Origin: Thermocoleostomius sinensis A174
GTDB lineage: Bacteria; Cyanobacteriota; Cyanobacteriia; Elainellales; Elainellaceae
Assembly (NCBI RefSeq): GCF_026802175.1
Contig: NZ_CP113797.1
Span: 1,403,026 to 1,467,025, forward strand
DNA length: 64,000 bases
Direction: 5' to 3'
Shown: one piece after another, positions 52,763 to 60,860 of the stretch
Layout of the letters: each line of letters begins with the position of its first letter
Numbering within the stretch: the first letter of the stretch is position 1
Notes under the pieces: model-generated
The model's input: the letters and a program-made list of their open reading frames with translations, nothing else
Database searches by the model: none
Told to the model about the DNA's origin: nothing
Position numbers and translations under genes: made by a program

Positions 52763-54829
52763 ATGCAACCATCGATTCCAATTGGAACTGTGTTACAAAA
52801 TCGCTACCGTTTGCTGAAGGTGCTAGGGCAGGGTGGTTTTGGTCGAACGTACTTGGCAGAGGATCTGGGACGCTTCAACGAACGCTGTGCGCTGAAGGAG
52901 TTTAGCCCACTCGGAGAAAGCGACTATGCACTCAATAAATCTAAGGAGTTATTTCAGCGAGAGGGGGCAACGCTCTACCAAATTCAGCATCCCCAAATTC
53001 CTCAATTTCGAGCCACGTTTGAAGAGGATCAACGTCTGTACCTTGTCCAAGACTATGTAGAAGGCAAAACCTACCGCGCTCTGCTCTTAGACTATAAATC
53101 TCAGGGCAAAACCTTCTCGGAAGCCGAAGTGCTGTGGCTGATTCAGCAGTTATTACCCGTACTGGCGCACATTCACAGCAAAGGTATTATTCATCGAGAC
53201 ATTGCTCCTGACAATATTATGTTGCGTGAGCAGGATAATTTGCCTGTTTTAATTGATTTTGGTGTGGTTAAGGAAATTGCGACTCGTCTGCACGCACCGG
53301 ATACCCAAACTCAAGCAACCACGGTGGGGAAAATGGGTTATGCTCCTAGTGAGCAGATGCAGACTGGACGTGCTTACCCCAATAGCGATCTCTATGCGCT
53401 GGCGGTAACGGCGTTGGTTTTACGAACTGGTCGTGAACCCCAAGAATTATATGACGATCAAACCTTGACCTGGCAATGGCAGCGGTGGGCTACGCTCAGT
53501 CCTGGCTTGGCGCAAGTGTTAATGCGGATGTTAAGTTATCGTCCGACCGATCGTTATCAATCGGCAGAGGAGGTAATCACCGCACTACAAGCCTTGATCA
53601 GTCCGCCGCCTTCATCCACCACTCGCACCCTCCCGATCGCGTCTCCCAATCCTTTGGCCTCCCCCTCAGCGGCGCCTCCCCCGCCTTCCCCCGCCTCTGG
53701 TCATCGAGCGATCAAACCCAGGAAAACTGACTCCCGTGTGCCCACGGTGGCTATTGGGCAACGCCCAGAGGCAATGCCCCGTCCTGTCGGGCAACCCCTC
53801 CCAGTAGAACGGCGATCGGCCGCGACCGCTCCACCTACCCATGACGGATCATTTTGGGAGAATCCAGTAGCCCTGATATTAACCACCATTGGGTTGGCCA
53901 CTGTATCAGGAATTGCCGCTTGGGCAATTGTCAGCGCCATTCTCAACAGCACGCAACCTACCCCGATCGCCAGTCCCACCCCTGCCCCGATCGAAAATCC
54001 CACCCTCCCTCCTACGCCTGACCCTCCAGCAGCGGGAGAACCCAGTATAGTTAATGTGCAGCTAGAAGCCCTCCAACCAACGGGAGCGATTGTGCCCGTA
54101 GAAGGAATTGCGAGAGCCAATCAACTCCACAACTACACCTTCACAGCCGAGGATGGGCAGCAACTCAGCATTGCAGTGGAACAGGGAGAAGTGATCTTGG
54201 GGGTATTGGCTGCCGATGGCAACCCGGTCAATGAGCAAGCGTCGCAATTTCGATCGAATTGGCGAGGAACACTCAGTGCAGGAGACTATACCATTCAAGT
54301 GCGGCCGCGTCGAAATGTGCCAGAAAGCTATTATCGCTTTAATGTCGCCCTAGAACCGTCTGAGCCAACTCCGTCTCCTGTTCCTAGTCCCGACCCCAGC
54401 CCCGACCCCAGTCCAACGCCCGACCCCAGTCCTGTTCCTAGTCCCGACCCCAGTCCAACGCCCGACCCTAGTCCTGACCCTAGCCCCGACCCCAGTCCAA
54501 CGCCCGACCCTAGTCCCGACCCCGTCGTTGATACGCAGGTCCTCGACGTACCGATCGGCTCCCCTCTCGATTTTCCAGGTGAGGCGAGCGAATCGGTGGT
54601 TCGTCGCTATTTGGTAAACGTTGCTCCTGGACAGGATTTATTGGTGCAGGTGTTACAAGGAGATGTGGTGTTGGATGTTCGATCACCTGATGGTCGATTT
54701 GCACAGAATGGCAGCAGAGTGCGCGGGTGGCAAGGCCAGTTTTTGAGCGGTGGCGACTATTCGATCGATGTGATAGCTAATCAACCCACAACTTTCTTTC
54801 TACGTGTTGAGTTAGATGGACCGCTTTAA
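52763..54829 (+). CDS. Membrane Ser/Thr protein kinase with two exterior PPC-like domains
   Basis: A 688-residue PknB-type kinase. The glycine loop GQGGFGRTYLAED, ALKEF (Lys), HRDIAPDNIML and IDFGVVKE are intact, so it is probably active. A Pro-rich stretch leads to one transmembrane helix (PVALILTTIGLATVSGIAAW). Outside the membrane are two similar domains resembling bacterial pre-peptidase C-terminal (PPC) modules: one around LHNYTFTAEDGQQLSIAVEQ and one around VVRRYLVNVAPGQDLLVQVL, joined by an Asp/Ser/Pro repeat linker (PSPDPSPTPDPSP). The architecture suggests an envelope sensor with an intracellular kinase. It stands alone. Confidence 0.87.
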   Translation: MQPSIPIGTVLQNRYRLLKVLGQGGFGRTYLAEDLGRFNERCALKEFSPLGESDYALNKSKELFQREGATLYQIQHPQIPQFRATFEEDQRLYLVQDYVEGKTYRALLLDYKSQGKTFSEAEVLWLIQQLLPVLAHIHSKGIIHRDIAPDNIMLREQDNLPVLIDFGVVKEIATRLHAPDTQTQATTVGKMGYAPSEQMQTGRAYPNSDLYALAVTALVLRTGREPQELYDDQTLTWQWQRWATLSPGLAQVLMRMLSYRPTDRYQSAEEVITALQALISPPPSSTTRTLPIASPNPLASPSAAPPPPSPASGHRAIKPRKTDSRVPTVAIGQRPEAMPRPVGQPLPVERRSAATAPPTHDGSFWENPVALILTTIGLATVSGIAAWAIVSAILNSTQPTPIASPTPAPIENPTLPPTPDPPAAGEPSIVNVQLEALQPTGAIVPVEGIARANQLHNYTFTAEDGQQLSIAVEQGEVILGVLAADGNPVNEQASQFRSNWRGTLSAGDYTIQVRPRRNVPESYYRFNVALEPSEPTPSPVPSPDPSPDPSPTPDPSPVPSPDPSPTPDPSPDPSPDPSPTPDPSPDPVVDTQVLDVPIGSPLDFPGEASESVVRRYLVNVAPGQDLLVQVLQGDVVLDVRSPDGRFAQNGSRVRGWQGQFLSGGDYSIDVIANQPTTFFLRVELDGPL
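54371..54526 (+). repeat. Minisatellite encoding the Pro/Asp/Ser linker of the kinase
   Basis: Variants of the units CCCGACCCCAGTCCAACG and CCTAGTCCCGACCCC repeat in tandem for about 156 bases, encoding PDPSP and PTPDPSP motifs in frame. Such multiples of three allow length change without frameshift. Confidence 0.85.
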
Positions 54830-54926
54830 GTTAAAGGGGAGTGGGGAGCCGGGAGTCGGAATTGGGAATAAATGTATGCTGCCGCAGTTTAATCAGGTAT
54901 TTAATAATTTGTCTTGATAATTTGTC

Positions 54927-55406
54927 ATGGTTGATTGGAGTATTTTCACACTCATGAAAGCGAAGCATCGCAATGCTAAATCAACTCGCTGCGCTTCTCG
55001 ATCCAATTGGACGATCGATCGGTTGCCGGGTCTCAGCGATCGTGAGCAAGCACGACTAAAATCTTGTGGCATTCACAGCACTGGGCAACTCTTGCAGCAA
55101 TCTCAAACCCCGGCTCAGCGACAAAACTTGGCGGCTCGGTTGCAAGTTCATGTCCAGTACGTCAATAAATGGTCTGCTTTGGCAAACCTGGCGCAAATTC
55201 CCAGCGTTGGGTGTGATTACTGTGGGCTGTTGCTTCATGCTGGAATTAGCTCGCCCACCCAACTTGCTCAAACTTCCTTACCTCGCCTGCATCGACAAAT
55301 CCTCAAACTACAAGTGGCAACCATGCAGCGTCAAGACCTTTGCCCCAGCCTGGATCAAGTGTCTACCTGGATCGATGAAGCTCGGCAGCTACTTTTGCAA
55401 GGCTAA
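54927..55406 (+). CDS. DUF4332 protein
   Basis: A 159-residue basic protein with helix-hairpin-helix-like segments of the DUF4332 family: LPGLSDREQARLKSCGIHST and VGCDYCGLLLHAGISSPTQL. The LPG and GI motifs suggest DNA or nucleic-acid binding, but the family has no settled function. An alternative ATG at 54954 (MKAKHRNAK) would drop nine residues. It is convergent with the GNAT gene; the two are only three bases apart. Confidence 0.72.
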   Translation: MVDWSIFTLMKAKHRNAKSTRCASRSNWTIDRLPGLSDREQARLKSCGIHSTGQLLQQSQTPAQRQNLAARLQVHVQYVNKWSALANLAQIPSVGCDYCGLLLHAGISSPTQLAQTSLPRLHRQILKLQVATMQRQDLCPSLDQVSTWIDEARQLLLQG

Positions 55407-55409
55407 AGC

Positions 55410-55943
<534 letters not shown>

Positions 55944-56222
55944 TTAGTACAGAGTCATATAGCAGTAATAGTAAGTATATCGCTGTGCTTCTGCTTCCAC
56001 TGCACCTTCGGCAAAATAGATCTCAAAAAGACGAAGATTTCAAGCAGATAACAGCCGTAACGTTGCGGCTGCTAAAAATCGATCGCCGTCTGTAGCACGG
56101 CTACGTTTTGTTTTTGGGAAAGATGAAAATAGGCAACTGTGCAATCGCCGATCGATCGGGTTCCGTCCGAGGATTGATCGTGATGCGGCTCTACCATTCA
56201 CGACTTGGAATTCGCCCCGCTT

Positions 56223-56948
56223 ATGGCTTCGGGTTTGAAATCATCCACACTAGAGCTACTGAGACGCTTCAACCGTGCGTTTCCTCAGTTCTACGAGCAA
56301 TTCGTCAGCAGTGAAATTCAACTACAAAATTTACGGCTAGCCTACCAGCTTTACAAATCTCGACAAGCTGTAATTGAACTCAGTTCTGAAAGCAACCGCA
56401 GCACCTTGCATTTTGCCTACCGCAATCACTCGTTTCTACTAAGCGATATTTTTGGTGTGTTGGCAGCTTACGGTCTCACCATTCATAGTCTTAGCCTGTA
56501 TGGGCAAATTGATCCCCCCATGTTGGTGTTCATCAAGCTCGTAGTATCGCGCGGCGGCAAAGCCCTTCCCGACAAAACGGCTGACAATGTTTGTCGTGCC
56601 ATTCGTGAAGCCCTAGCAGGGCGATTTGAAGTGGAAGAAATGCTAGCCGTTGAATTTAACCTCGATGCGGGTCTCGAACAAGTAGAAACCGAATTTTATG
56701 TCGATCCAGTGTTTCATTTGCCAGCCCTACTGATTGAGGCAGACAACCAACCAGGCTTGTTCTACAAGGTCATGTATGCGATTTGGCAAGAAGATTTGCT
56801 TGTTGTCAATGCCAATCTTCTGGTTTGGCGAGGGCGAACACGACTGATTCTTTACCTATTAGGGCCAAACGAAAGTCTCATTCCAGAATACTTGGGGCAA
56901 AAGATTGCTGAAGGAGTGCGACAACGCCTGCTCGGTCGGTTTCGATAA
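56223..56948 (+). CDS. Tandem ACT-domain protein
   Basis: A 241-residue protein with two ACT-like modules. The first is around RSTLHFAYRNHSFLLSDIFG with VLAAYGLTIHSLSLYGQ. The second is around VFHLPALLIEADNQPGLFYK with VMYAIWQEDLLVVNANL. The pattern is that of the C-terminal ACT pair of GlnD-type uridylyltransferases, but no nucleotidyltransferase domain is present, so it is a stand-alone ligand-sensing protein. An N-terminal helical part (RRFNRAFPQFYEQFV) precedes it. The ATG at 56223 is preferred to TTG at 56205. Confidence 0.65.
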   Translation: MASGLKSSTLELLRRFNRAFPQFYEQFVSSEIQLQNLRLAYQLYKSRQAVIELSSESNRSTLHFAYRNHSFLLSDIFGVLAAYGLTIHSLSLYGQIDPPMLVFIKLVVSRGGKALPDKTADNVCRAIREALAGRFEVEEMLAVEFNLDAGLEQVETEFYVDPVFHLPALLIEADNQPGLFYKVMYAIWQEDLLVVNANLLVWRGRTRLILYLLGPNESLIPEYLGQKIAEGVRQRLLGRFR

Positions 56949-57036
56949 CTAAACTAACGGTACGGCTGAGCCTGCTTTACCCTAATTGGTTCATTTTCTA
57001 CCCACAAGCGATTGGGTAAGACCCGTATGGGCTGAC

Positions 57037-57059
57037 GGGAGTGGGAGGTTCCCCACCCC
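57037..57059. repeat. GC-rich foldback in the ACT-NfeD spacer
   Basis: GTGGG-AGGTT-CCCCAC forms a short hairpin inside GGGAGTGGGAGGTTCCCCAC. The segment 57019-57082 is GC-rich and unlike the flanks. It resembles, to my memory, the end structures of cyanobacterial IS200/IS605 elements, but no transposase remains. Listed as a possible mobile-element scar. Confidence 0.35.
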
Positions 57060-57165
57060 TTAGCGCCAAGACGTTCATAGAGTAGGATTTAGATCAGGGT
57101 TTCATTGCTAGACCAATGCAAAGGAACCGATCGCCAACTTAACCTGAGCCTACCTGGTTGTTCGG

Positions 57166-57459
57166 CTAAGCGCTTTCAGACATTTGACGGAGAGGTTCTA
57201 CCAGTAGCGTAATGTTACTGCGACCAATCACTCGAACCACCTCACCTGGCGACAGGGTGACATCTCGATTGCATTGGGCCGACCACCATGACCCTTGAAA
57301 GCGAACGCGACCTTTTTGGGATGGTTGAATCACAGCATCAACGATCGCTTCTCCAACGGATTGAAATCGAGAGATAGCTGTTAAAGAGGCATTTTCAGCA
57401 TCCTCAAGGGCGGTTGAAACCGTGGAGTTGAAGAATTTGTTGAGCGAAGACATAACCAT
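57166..57459 (-). CDS. NfeD-like C-terminal OB-fold protein under riboswitch control
   Basis: A 97-residue protein whose C-terminal half matches the NfeD C-terminal OB domain: [20 protein letters not shown] followed by [20 protein letters not shown]. The N-terminal half ([20 protein letters not shown]) is helical and could be a membrane-adjacent helix, but no clear transmembrane segment is present. NfeD proteins act with stomatins and SPFH proteins in membrane quality control; no such gene is adjacent. AAGGAGGAA five bases before the ATG at 57459 gives a strong translation start. A ydaO-type riboswitch and terminator lie just upstream. Confidence 0.78.
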   Translation of the reverse strand: MVMSSLNKFFNSTVSTALEDAENASLTAISRFQSVGEAIVDAVIQPSQKGRVRFQGSWWSAQCNRDVTLSPGEVVRVIGRSNITLLVEPLRQMSESA

Positions 57460-57464
57460 TGGAA

Positions 57465-57473
57465 TTCCTCCTT
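57465..57473 (-). promoter_or_regulatory. Strong ribosome binding site of the NfeD-like gene
   Basis: Minus-strand AAGGAGGAA, five bases upstream of ATG GTT ATG, decides the start. A near-perfect site on a riboswitch-controlled gene fits regulation by transcription termination rather than by hiding the RBS. Confidence 0.8.
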
Positions 57474-57557
57474 GTCGTGAAACTCACTTGACTATCGCAA
57501 AACAGTTAGTGAGGAATAGATGCACTAAGTAACGCCGTAGATTCACTTAGAAAAAGC

Positions 57558-57589
57558 AAAAAAGCGTCACTCAAGAGGCCTGAGGACAC
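57558..57589 (-). terminator. Intrinsic terminator of the riboswitch expression platform
   Basis: On the minus strand GTGTC-CTCA (57589-57581) pairs with TGAG-GACGC (57573-57564, one bulged T) around a 7-base loop, followed by TTTTTT (57563-57558). It lies between the ydaO-type aptamer and the NfeD-like gene, 99 bases before the ATG. Confidence 0.75.
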
Positions 57590-57625
57590 TGAAGGAGATC
57601 AAGCTGTAAAAATGCTGACTCTTCA

Positions 57626-57849
57626 GTCTCCCCTCACTGCCGACGGAGTTAGCTGACGGGCTAGGGCTGAGAGGTGCCCCTTTTGAAAAGGCTAAAGCAT
57701 TAAATCTCAAGGTCAGAGCGACGACGGTTAAATTCAGTTTTGTCTATCTCTCATCGCTTTATCTTTTTCAAAATTCGCCCCAAGGAATGGTTCCTCCGTT
57801 TCAGATTCATCTCTTTGTCATTTTGAATGAAGGTGGATCTGAATTAGGC
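57626..57849 (-). promoter_or_regulatory. c-di-AMP (ydaO/yuaA-type) riboswitch
   Basis: Both conserved halves of the ydaO aptamer are visible on the minus strand. The 5-prime half has CGGAGGAACC (57798-57789) and CTTGGGGCGAAT (57784-57773), matching the consensus GGA-ACC...GGGG-AAU. The 3-prime half has AGGGGCACCTCTCAGCCC followed by CCCGTCAGCTAACTCCG and GGCAGTGAGGGGAGAC (to 57626), matching the strongly conserved C(C)CG-CAGCUAAC-CCG segment. P4 is extended: strands 57773-57756 and 57698-57681 pair over 18 positions with two mismatches. The 5-prime GCC (57849-57847) can close P1 with GGC (57641-57639). A terminator follows, so c-di-AMP probably shuts the gene off. Confidence 0.82.
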
Positions 57850-58066
57850 TGACTAACAGATTTAAGATTGTAAGGTAGCACTCTCGTCAAAATTTCGTCA
57901 ACGTTGTTGGATCATTGAATTTGCTTTGTCAATTTTGCTACGGTTGCCTTGTCACTCCAACTAAAGTTTGAGTTCGTAATATTAGCTTAAACAAAAATGC
58001 AAGTCAATGCTTACGTCTTAAGATGAGTTTTAATATTGCTGATGGAAGAGCGGCTTGAATCTTGTT

Positions 58067-60295
58067 TTATTTGATACGCAACGATCGCAAAAAATTGACG
58101 AGTTGCTCTGGGTGAATCCAGATGTCCTCAAGTAGAGGATTGGTGTACATGAGTTGCCGCAATGGTTCTCCTGCAAAGGGTTGACCACTAACCAGATAAT
58201 GTTGAAGCGATCGCTGATGGCTGATGACCCAGTAATAGTGCCGGATGTAGGCAGGGTTGATGAACTCAATCACGATTGTCTCAGGGCGACAGAAAATGAG
58301 ATTGGTTAACCCGCCTCCGTGGGGAGCCAGAATCAGCTTAGCCTGAGCAAACAGAGCGACCTGCTCGGCAAACGATCGGGTTTCTAACTGAATCGGAGTA
58401 ATGTTATAGGCTTTTAGTTGGTCGATTATCGCTACTTCGTTTAACACTCGTCGGTGGTTGGCGCGGGCGCGGCTAATGTAGATCCGTTCGGGTAATTGAG
58501 TGTTGGCAGCAATTGCCTCAGCTAATGGTAAAAATTGTTGCCTTAACCAGTCCATGGCCCACGCTTCTAGCCAACCCAACGGGCCTGCGAAGGAGGGAAC
58601 TAATAGACAATTAGCTTGGATAAACGGCTGGCGATCGCTTTCCACGATTTTTTCTAAAGGAATGCCCAGCGCGGCCAAGGTGTCTCGTTGAAAGGGTTGG
58701 CGGATGCTGTTTAGGAAGAATCGATTGACTTGATCGAGGGGAAAGCCGCTTTGTTGTAACAGCGCCAAACGAGGCAGAATGTCTACTATCCAGTGATAGT
58801 AGTTATGCCCTGACAAACCTGTCAGAATAGCCACGGTACCTGAAATCGGAATCGGGCGCGCTTTGGGCAATGGCAATTGCGGGGGTCTAGAGGAGTAGGG
58901 ACAGCCGGGCAAGTGACCAGGATACGTGCGCGACAAATCGTTAAATAGAGAATCATCCGGTGTTGAAACCGCGATCGTGTGACACACTAGCCAGTCATTT
59001 TGCTGTGGCGTAGCCCAACTCTTGCCCTGTGGAATTGTAACGGTGAACAACGGCGAAGCTTGAATAGACGGCAGTCCACGACAGCGATGAATCCCCTGGT
59101 CTATCTGAGTTAATTGAAAAGCCTGGAACAAACGCTTGAGGCAAGGCGAACAGTTCAGTCCATGACAGACCGCAGGGATAGGGAATGGAGTGAGGGGATT
59201 GAAGTGAACCGGACAATCAATGGGTGATTGTGAAGCAACTGGTGATTGCGGAGCAACGACCCCTCTTGTGTCAGCAGCAGGACAAGTCAAGCACGATCGT
59301 ATCCAATTTAAGCAGCGGTAGTCGGTGGTGGCGGCATGGGTCGTGAGCCACTCTTGAGTGGACGTATGGAACCCTGTCCAGACTGTTGAGGTGAGGTCGG
59401 GTTGGCTGGGATCAATCGCGGCTGAGAGTTGCGATTGTGGCTGAGCTTGTTTCAACGGGCACTTTGCTAAGTTGCGGTTGGGGTCGAGGCGATCGGGCTG
59501 AAGCTGTAAAGCTTGCTCGTAGTAGAGTTTGGCTTGCTGCGTTTGACCGTTGCCACCGTACCTAGCAAGTGCAGCGGCTCGATGAACGTAGACGTCTGCT
59601 AGATAACTGGCTATGACCGACGAAGCTTGTTGTTGATGGAGGGCTAAAAAAAAGCGCCCGCAGGCAATCTGCGCTTGCAGCAGTTCATCGATAGGCGAAT
59701 TTCTCTGATCGGAACGATTTCTGGCTTGTTCTGTCCATTGCCAGTAGGCTTGCACATAGGGTAGCTGGGGTTGAATCACAGATCGCAGTAGTGCAAACGC
59801 CCGATCGAAATCTCCTAGTGCGAGCCACGAAAAGGCTGCTTCGGCGTAGATGTTCCAATGGGTGGGGTGCTGTTGAATTGCTTGCTGAAGATGCTCAATA
59901 GCGGCCGCATGTTGGCCTTGTTGGCGCAAAAGTTGACCTAAGCCGTGATGGGCGACTGCCAAATCTGGTTGCAGAGCAATGGCACGACGGTAGGCGACGA
60001 TCGCCGCTGAAATTGTTTTTCGATCGGTGCCTTGTTGGCTCAGGCTTTGCCCCAAATTACTATAGAGAATGGCCGAATCTGGCTGTAGGGCGATCGCCTG
60101 CTGATACACCTGAATCGCAGCGTCAACCTCACCTTGTCTTGCCAATATACAGCCCAGATTGTTATAAGCCTGGACGGCGTTGGGTTCTAGCGCGATTGCC
60201 TGTTGATAGTTGGCAATGGCTCCGGCGAAATCCCCCTGTTTCTCTAACACGTACCCCAAATTGTAGTGTAATTCGTACAGAGAGAAGGGCGGCAT
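58067..60295 (-). CDS. TPR-GT61 glycosyltransferase fusion
   Basis: A 742-residue protein. The N-terminal third consists of about five TPR units (for example LGYVLEKQGDFAGAIANYQQ and NNLGCILARQGEVDAAIQVY). The C-terminal part is a GT61 (DUF563) glycosyltransferase: YYHWIVDILPRLALLQQSGF, RIYISRARANHRRVLNEVAI, LFAQAKLILAPHGGGLTNL and the final acid in TIVIEFINP. GT61 enzymes add pentoses or other sugars to polysaccharides or proteins. A middle stretch (about residues 330-480) contains an unassigned Cys/Pro-rich part (CLTCPAADTR). No neighbouring polysaccharide genes. Confidence 0.8.
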   Translation of the reverse strand: MPPFSLYELHYNLGYVLEKQGDFAGAIANYQQAIALEPNAVQAYNNLGCILARQGEVDAAIQVYQQAIALQPDSAILYSNLGQSLSQQGTDRKTISAAIVAYRRAIALQPDLAVAHHGLGQLLRQQGQHAAAIEHLQQAIQQHPTHWNIYAEAAFSWLALGDFDRAFALLRSVIQPQLPYVQAYWQWTEQARNRSDQRNSPIDELLQAQIACGRFFLALHQQQASSVIASYLADVYVHRAAALARYGGNGQTQQAKLYYEQALQLQPDRLDPNRNLAKCPLKQAQPQSQLSAAIDPSQPDLTSTVWTGFHTSTQEWLTTHAATTDYRCLNWIRSCLTCPAADTRGVVAPQSPVASQSPIDCPVHFNPLTPFPIPAVCHGLNCSPCLKRLFQAFQLTQIDQGIHRCRGLPSIQASPLFTVTIPQGKSWATPQQNDWLVCHTIAVSTPDDSLFNDLSRTYPGHLPGCPYSSRPPQLPLPKARPIPISGTVAILTGLSGHNYYHWIVDILPRLALLQQSGFPLDQVNRFFLNSIRQPFQRDTLAALGIPLEKIVESDRQPFIQANCLLVPSFAGPLGWLEAWAMDWLRQQFLPLAEAIAANTQLPERIYISRARANHRRVLNEVAIIDQLKAYNITPIQLETRSFAEQVALFAQAKLILAPHGGGLTNLIFCRPETIVIEFINPAYIRHYYWVISHQRSLQHYLVSGQPFAGEPLRQLMYTNPLLEDIWIHPEQLVNFLRSLRIK

Positions 60296-60368
60296 AGGGT
60301 TAAGAAATAAAGGGAGTGTTGCTTGGCGGTTGGTTGAACAAGATCATGTGGCTCAAAGCTGGCTCAAA

Positions 60369-60444
60369 CTACCCTCACCCACAGGAGCGTGAAGCTGACA
60401 CTGGCTCTGCTTCCACAGGAGCAGGGGTTGAGGGATGAGGGGGT
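60369..60444. repeat. Intergenic C/T-G/A repeat
   Basis: TACCCTCACCCACAGG and its imperfect inverse near GGGTTGAGGGATGAGGGGG flank a 40-base core between the GT61 gene and folB. The style matches the repeats at 9453 and 52266. Confidence 0.45.
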
Positions 60445-60471
60445 AAAAGTTGCAACGTGTCAAATATCCTC

Positions 60472-60846
60472 TTAGACAGGTTGGCGCGATCGAGTGATTT
60501 CAACGGCTACACGACCAGCGAAATCTGGAATTGGCGGGGTAAGTTTGGTGAGACGAACCCGCACTTGGGCAACCTTGGCAACTTGATCAGACGCTAACAC
60601 CCGCTGCGCAATTTCTGCTGCCAGGGTTTCGATTAATTGACAGCGAATGGTGCGAATCAGCGTTTGCACCGCTTGAACGATCGCTACATAGTCATAGGTA
60701 TCGTCTAGGCGATCGCTAGCGCCAGCTGGAGCCAAATCGAGCCATAGGGTGAGATCAACCTCAAACCATTGCCCCAAGGTTTGTTCTTCTGGCAATGCCC
60801 CCACATAACCATAGGCGCGAATGCCTGTGAGATTTAAAGTATCCAT
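60472..60846 (-). CDS. folB: Dihydroneopterin aldolase
   Basis: FolB (124 residues, normal length) splits dihydroneopterin to hydroxymethyldihydropterin in folate synthesis. YGYVGALPEEQTLGQWFEVD carries the conserved Tyr and the catalytic region, and TYDYVAIVQAV and LIETLAAEIAQRVL follow as in the family. It is 14 bases after proA on the same strand, so the two form an operon, a pairing without an obvious biochemical link. Confidence 0.93.
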   Translation of the reverse strand: MDTLNLTGIRAYGYVGALPEEQTLGQWFEVDLTLWLDLAPAGASDRLDDTYDYVAIVQAVQTLIRTIRCQLIETLAAEIAQRVLASDQVAKVAQVRVRLTKLTPPIPDFAGRVAVEITRSRQPV

Positions 60847-60860
60847 AAGTGACGCTGGAT

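Larger units (their letters stand above)
57460..58066. other. 607-base regulatory region upstream of the NfeD-like gene
   Basis: It contains, in minus-strand order, an AT-rich part (58066-57856, probably the promoter), the c-di-AMP riboswitch (57849-57626), its terminator (57589-57558) and the ribosome binding site. No protein gene is seen. Confidence 0.75.

Noticed and set aside
57655-57690. A TPP riboswitch on the plus strand, from GGGCTGAGAGG and CCCCTTTTGAA
   Set aside because: The similarity to thi-box is superficial; the downstream conserved GATCTGGATAATGCCAGC-type segment is absent. The minus strand has a far better ydaO match over the whole length.
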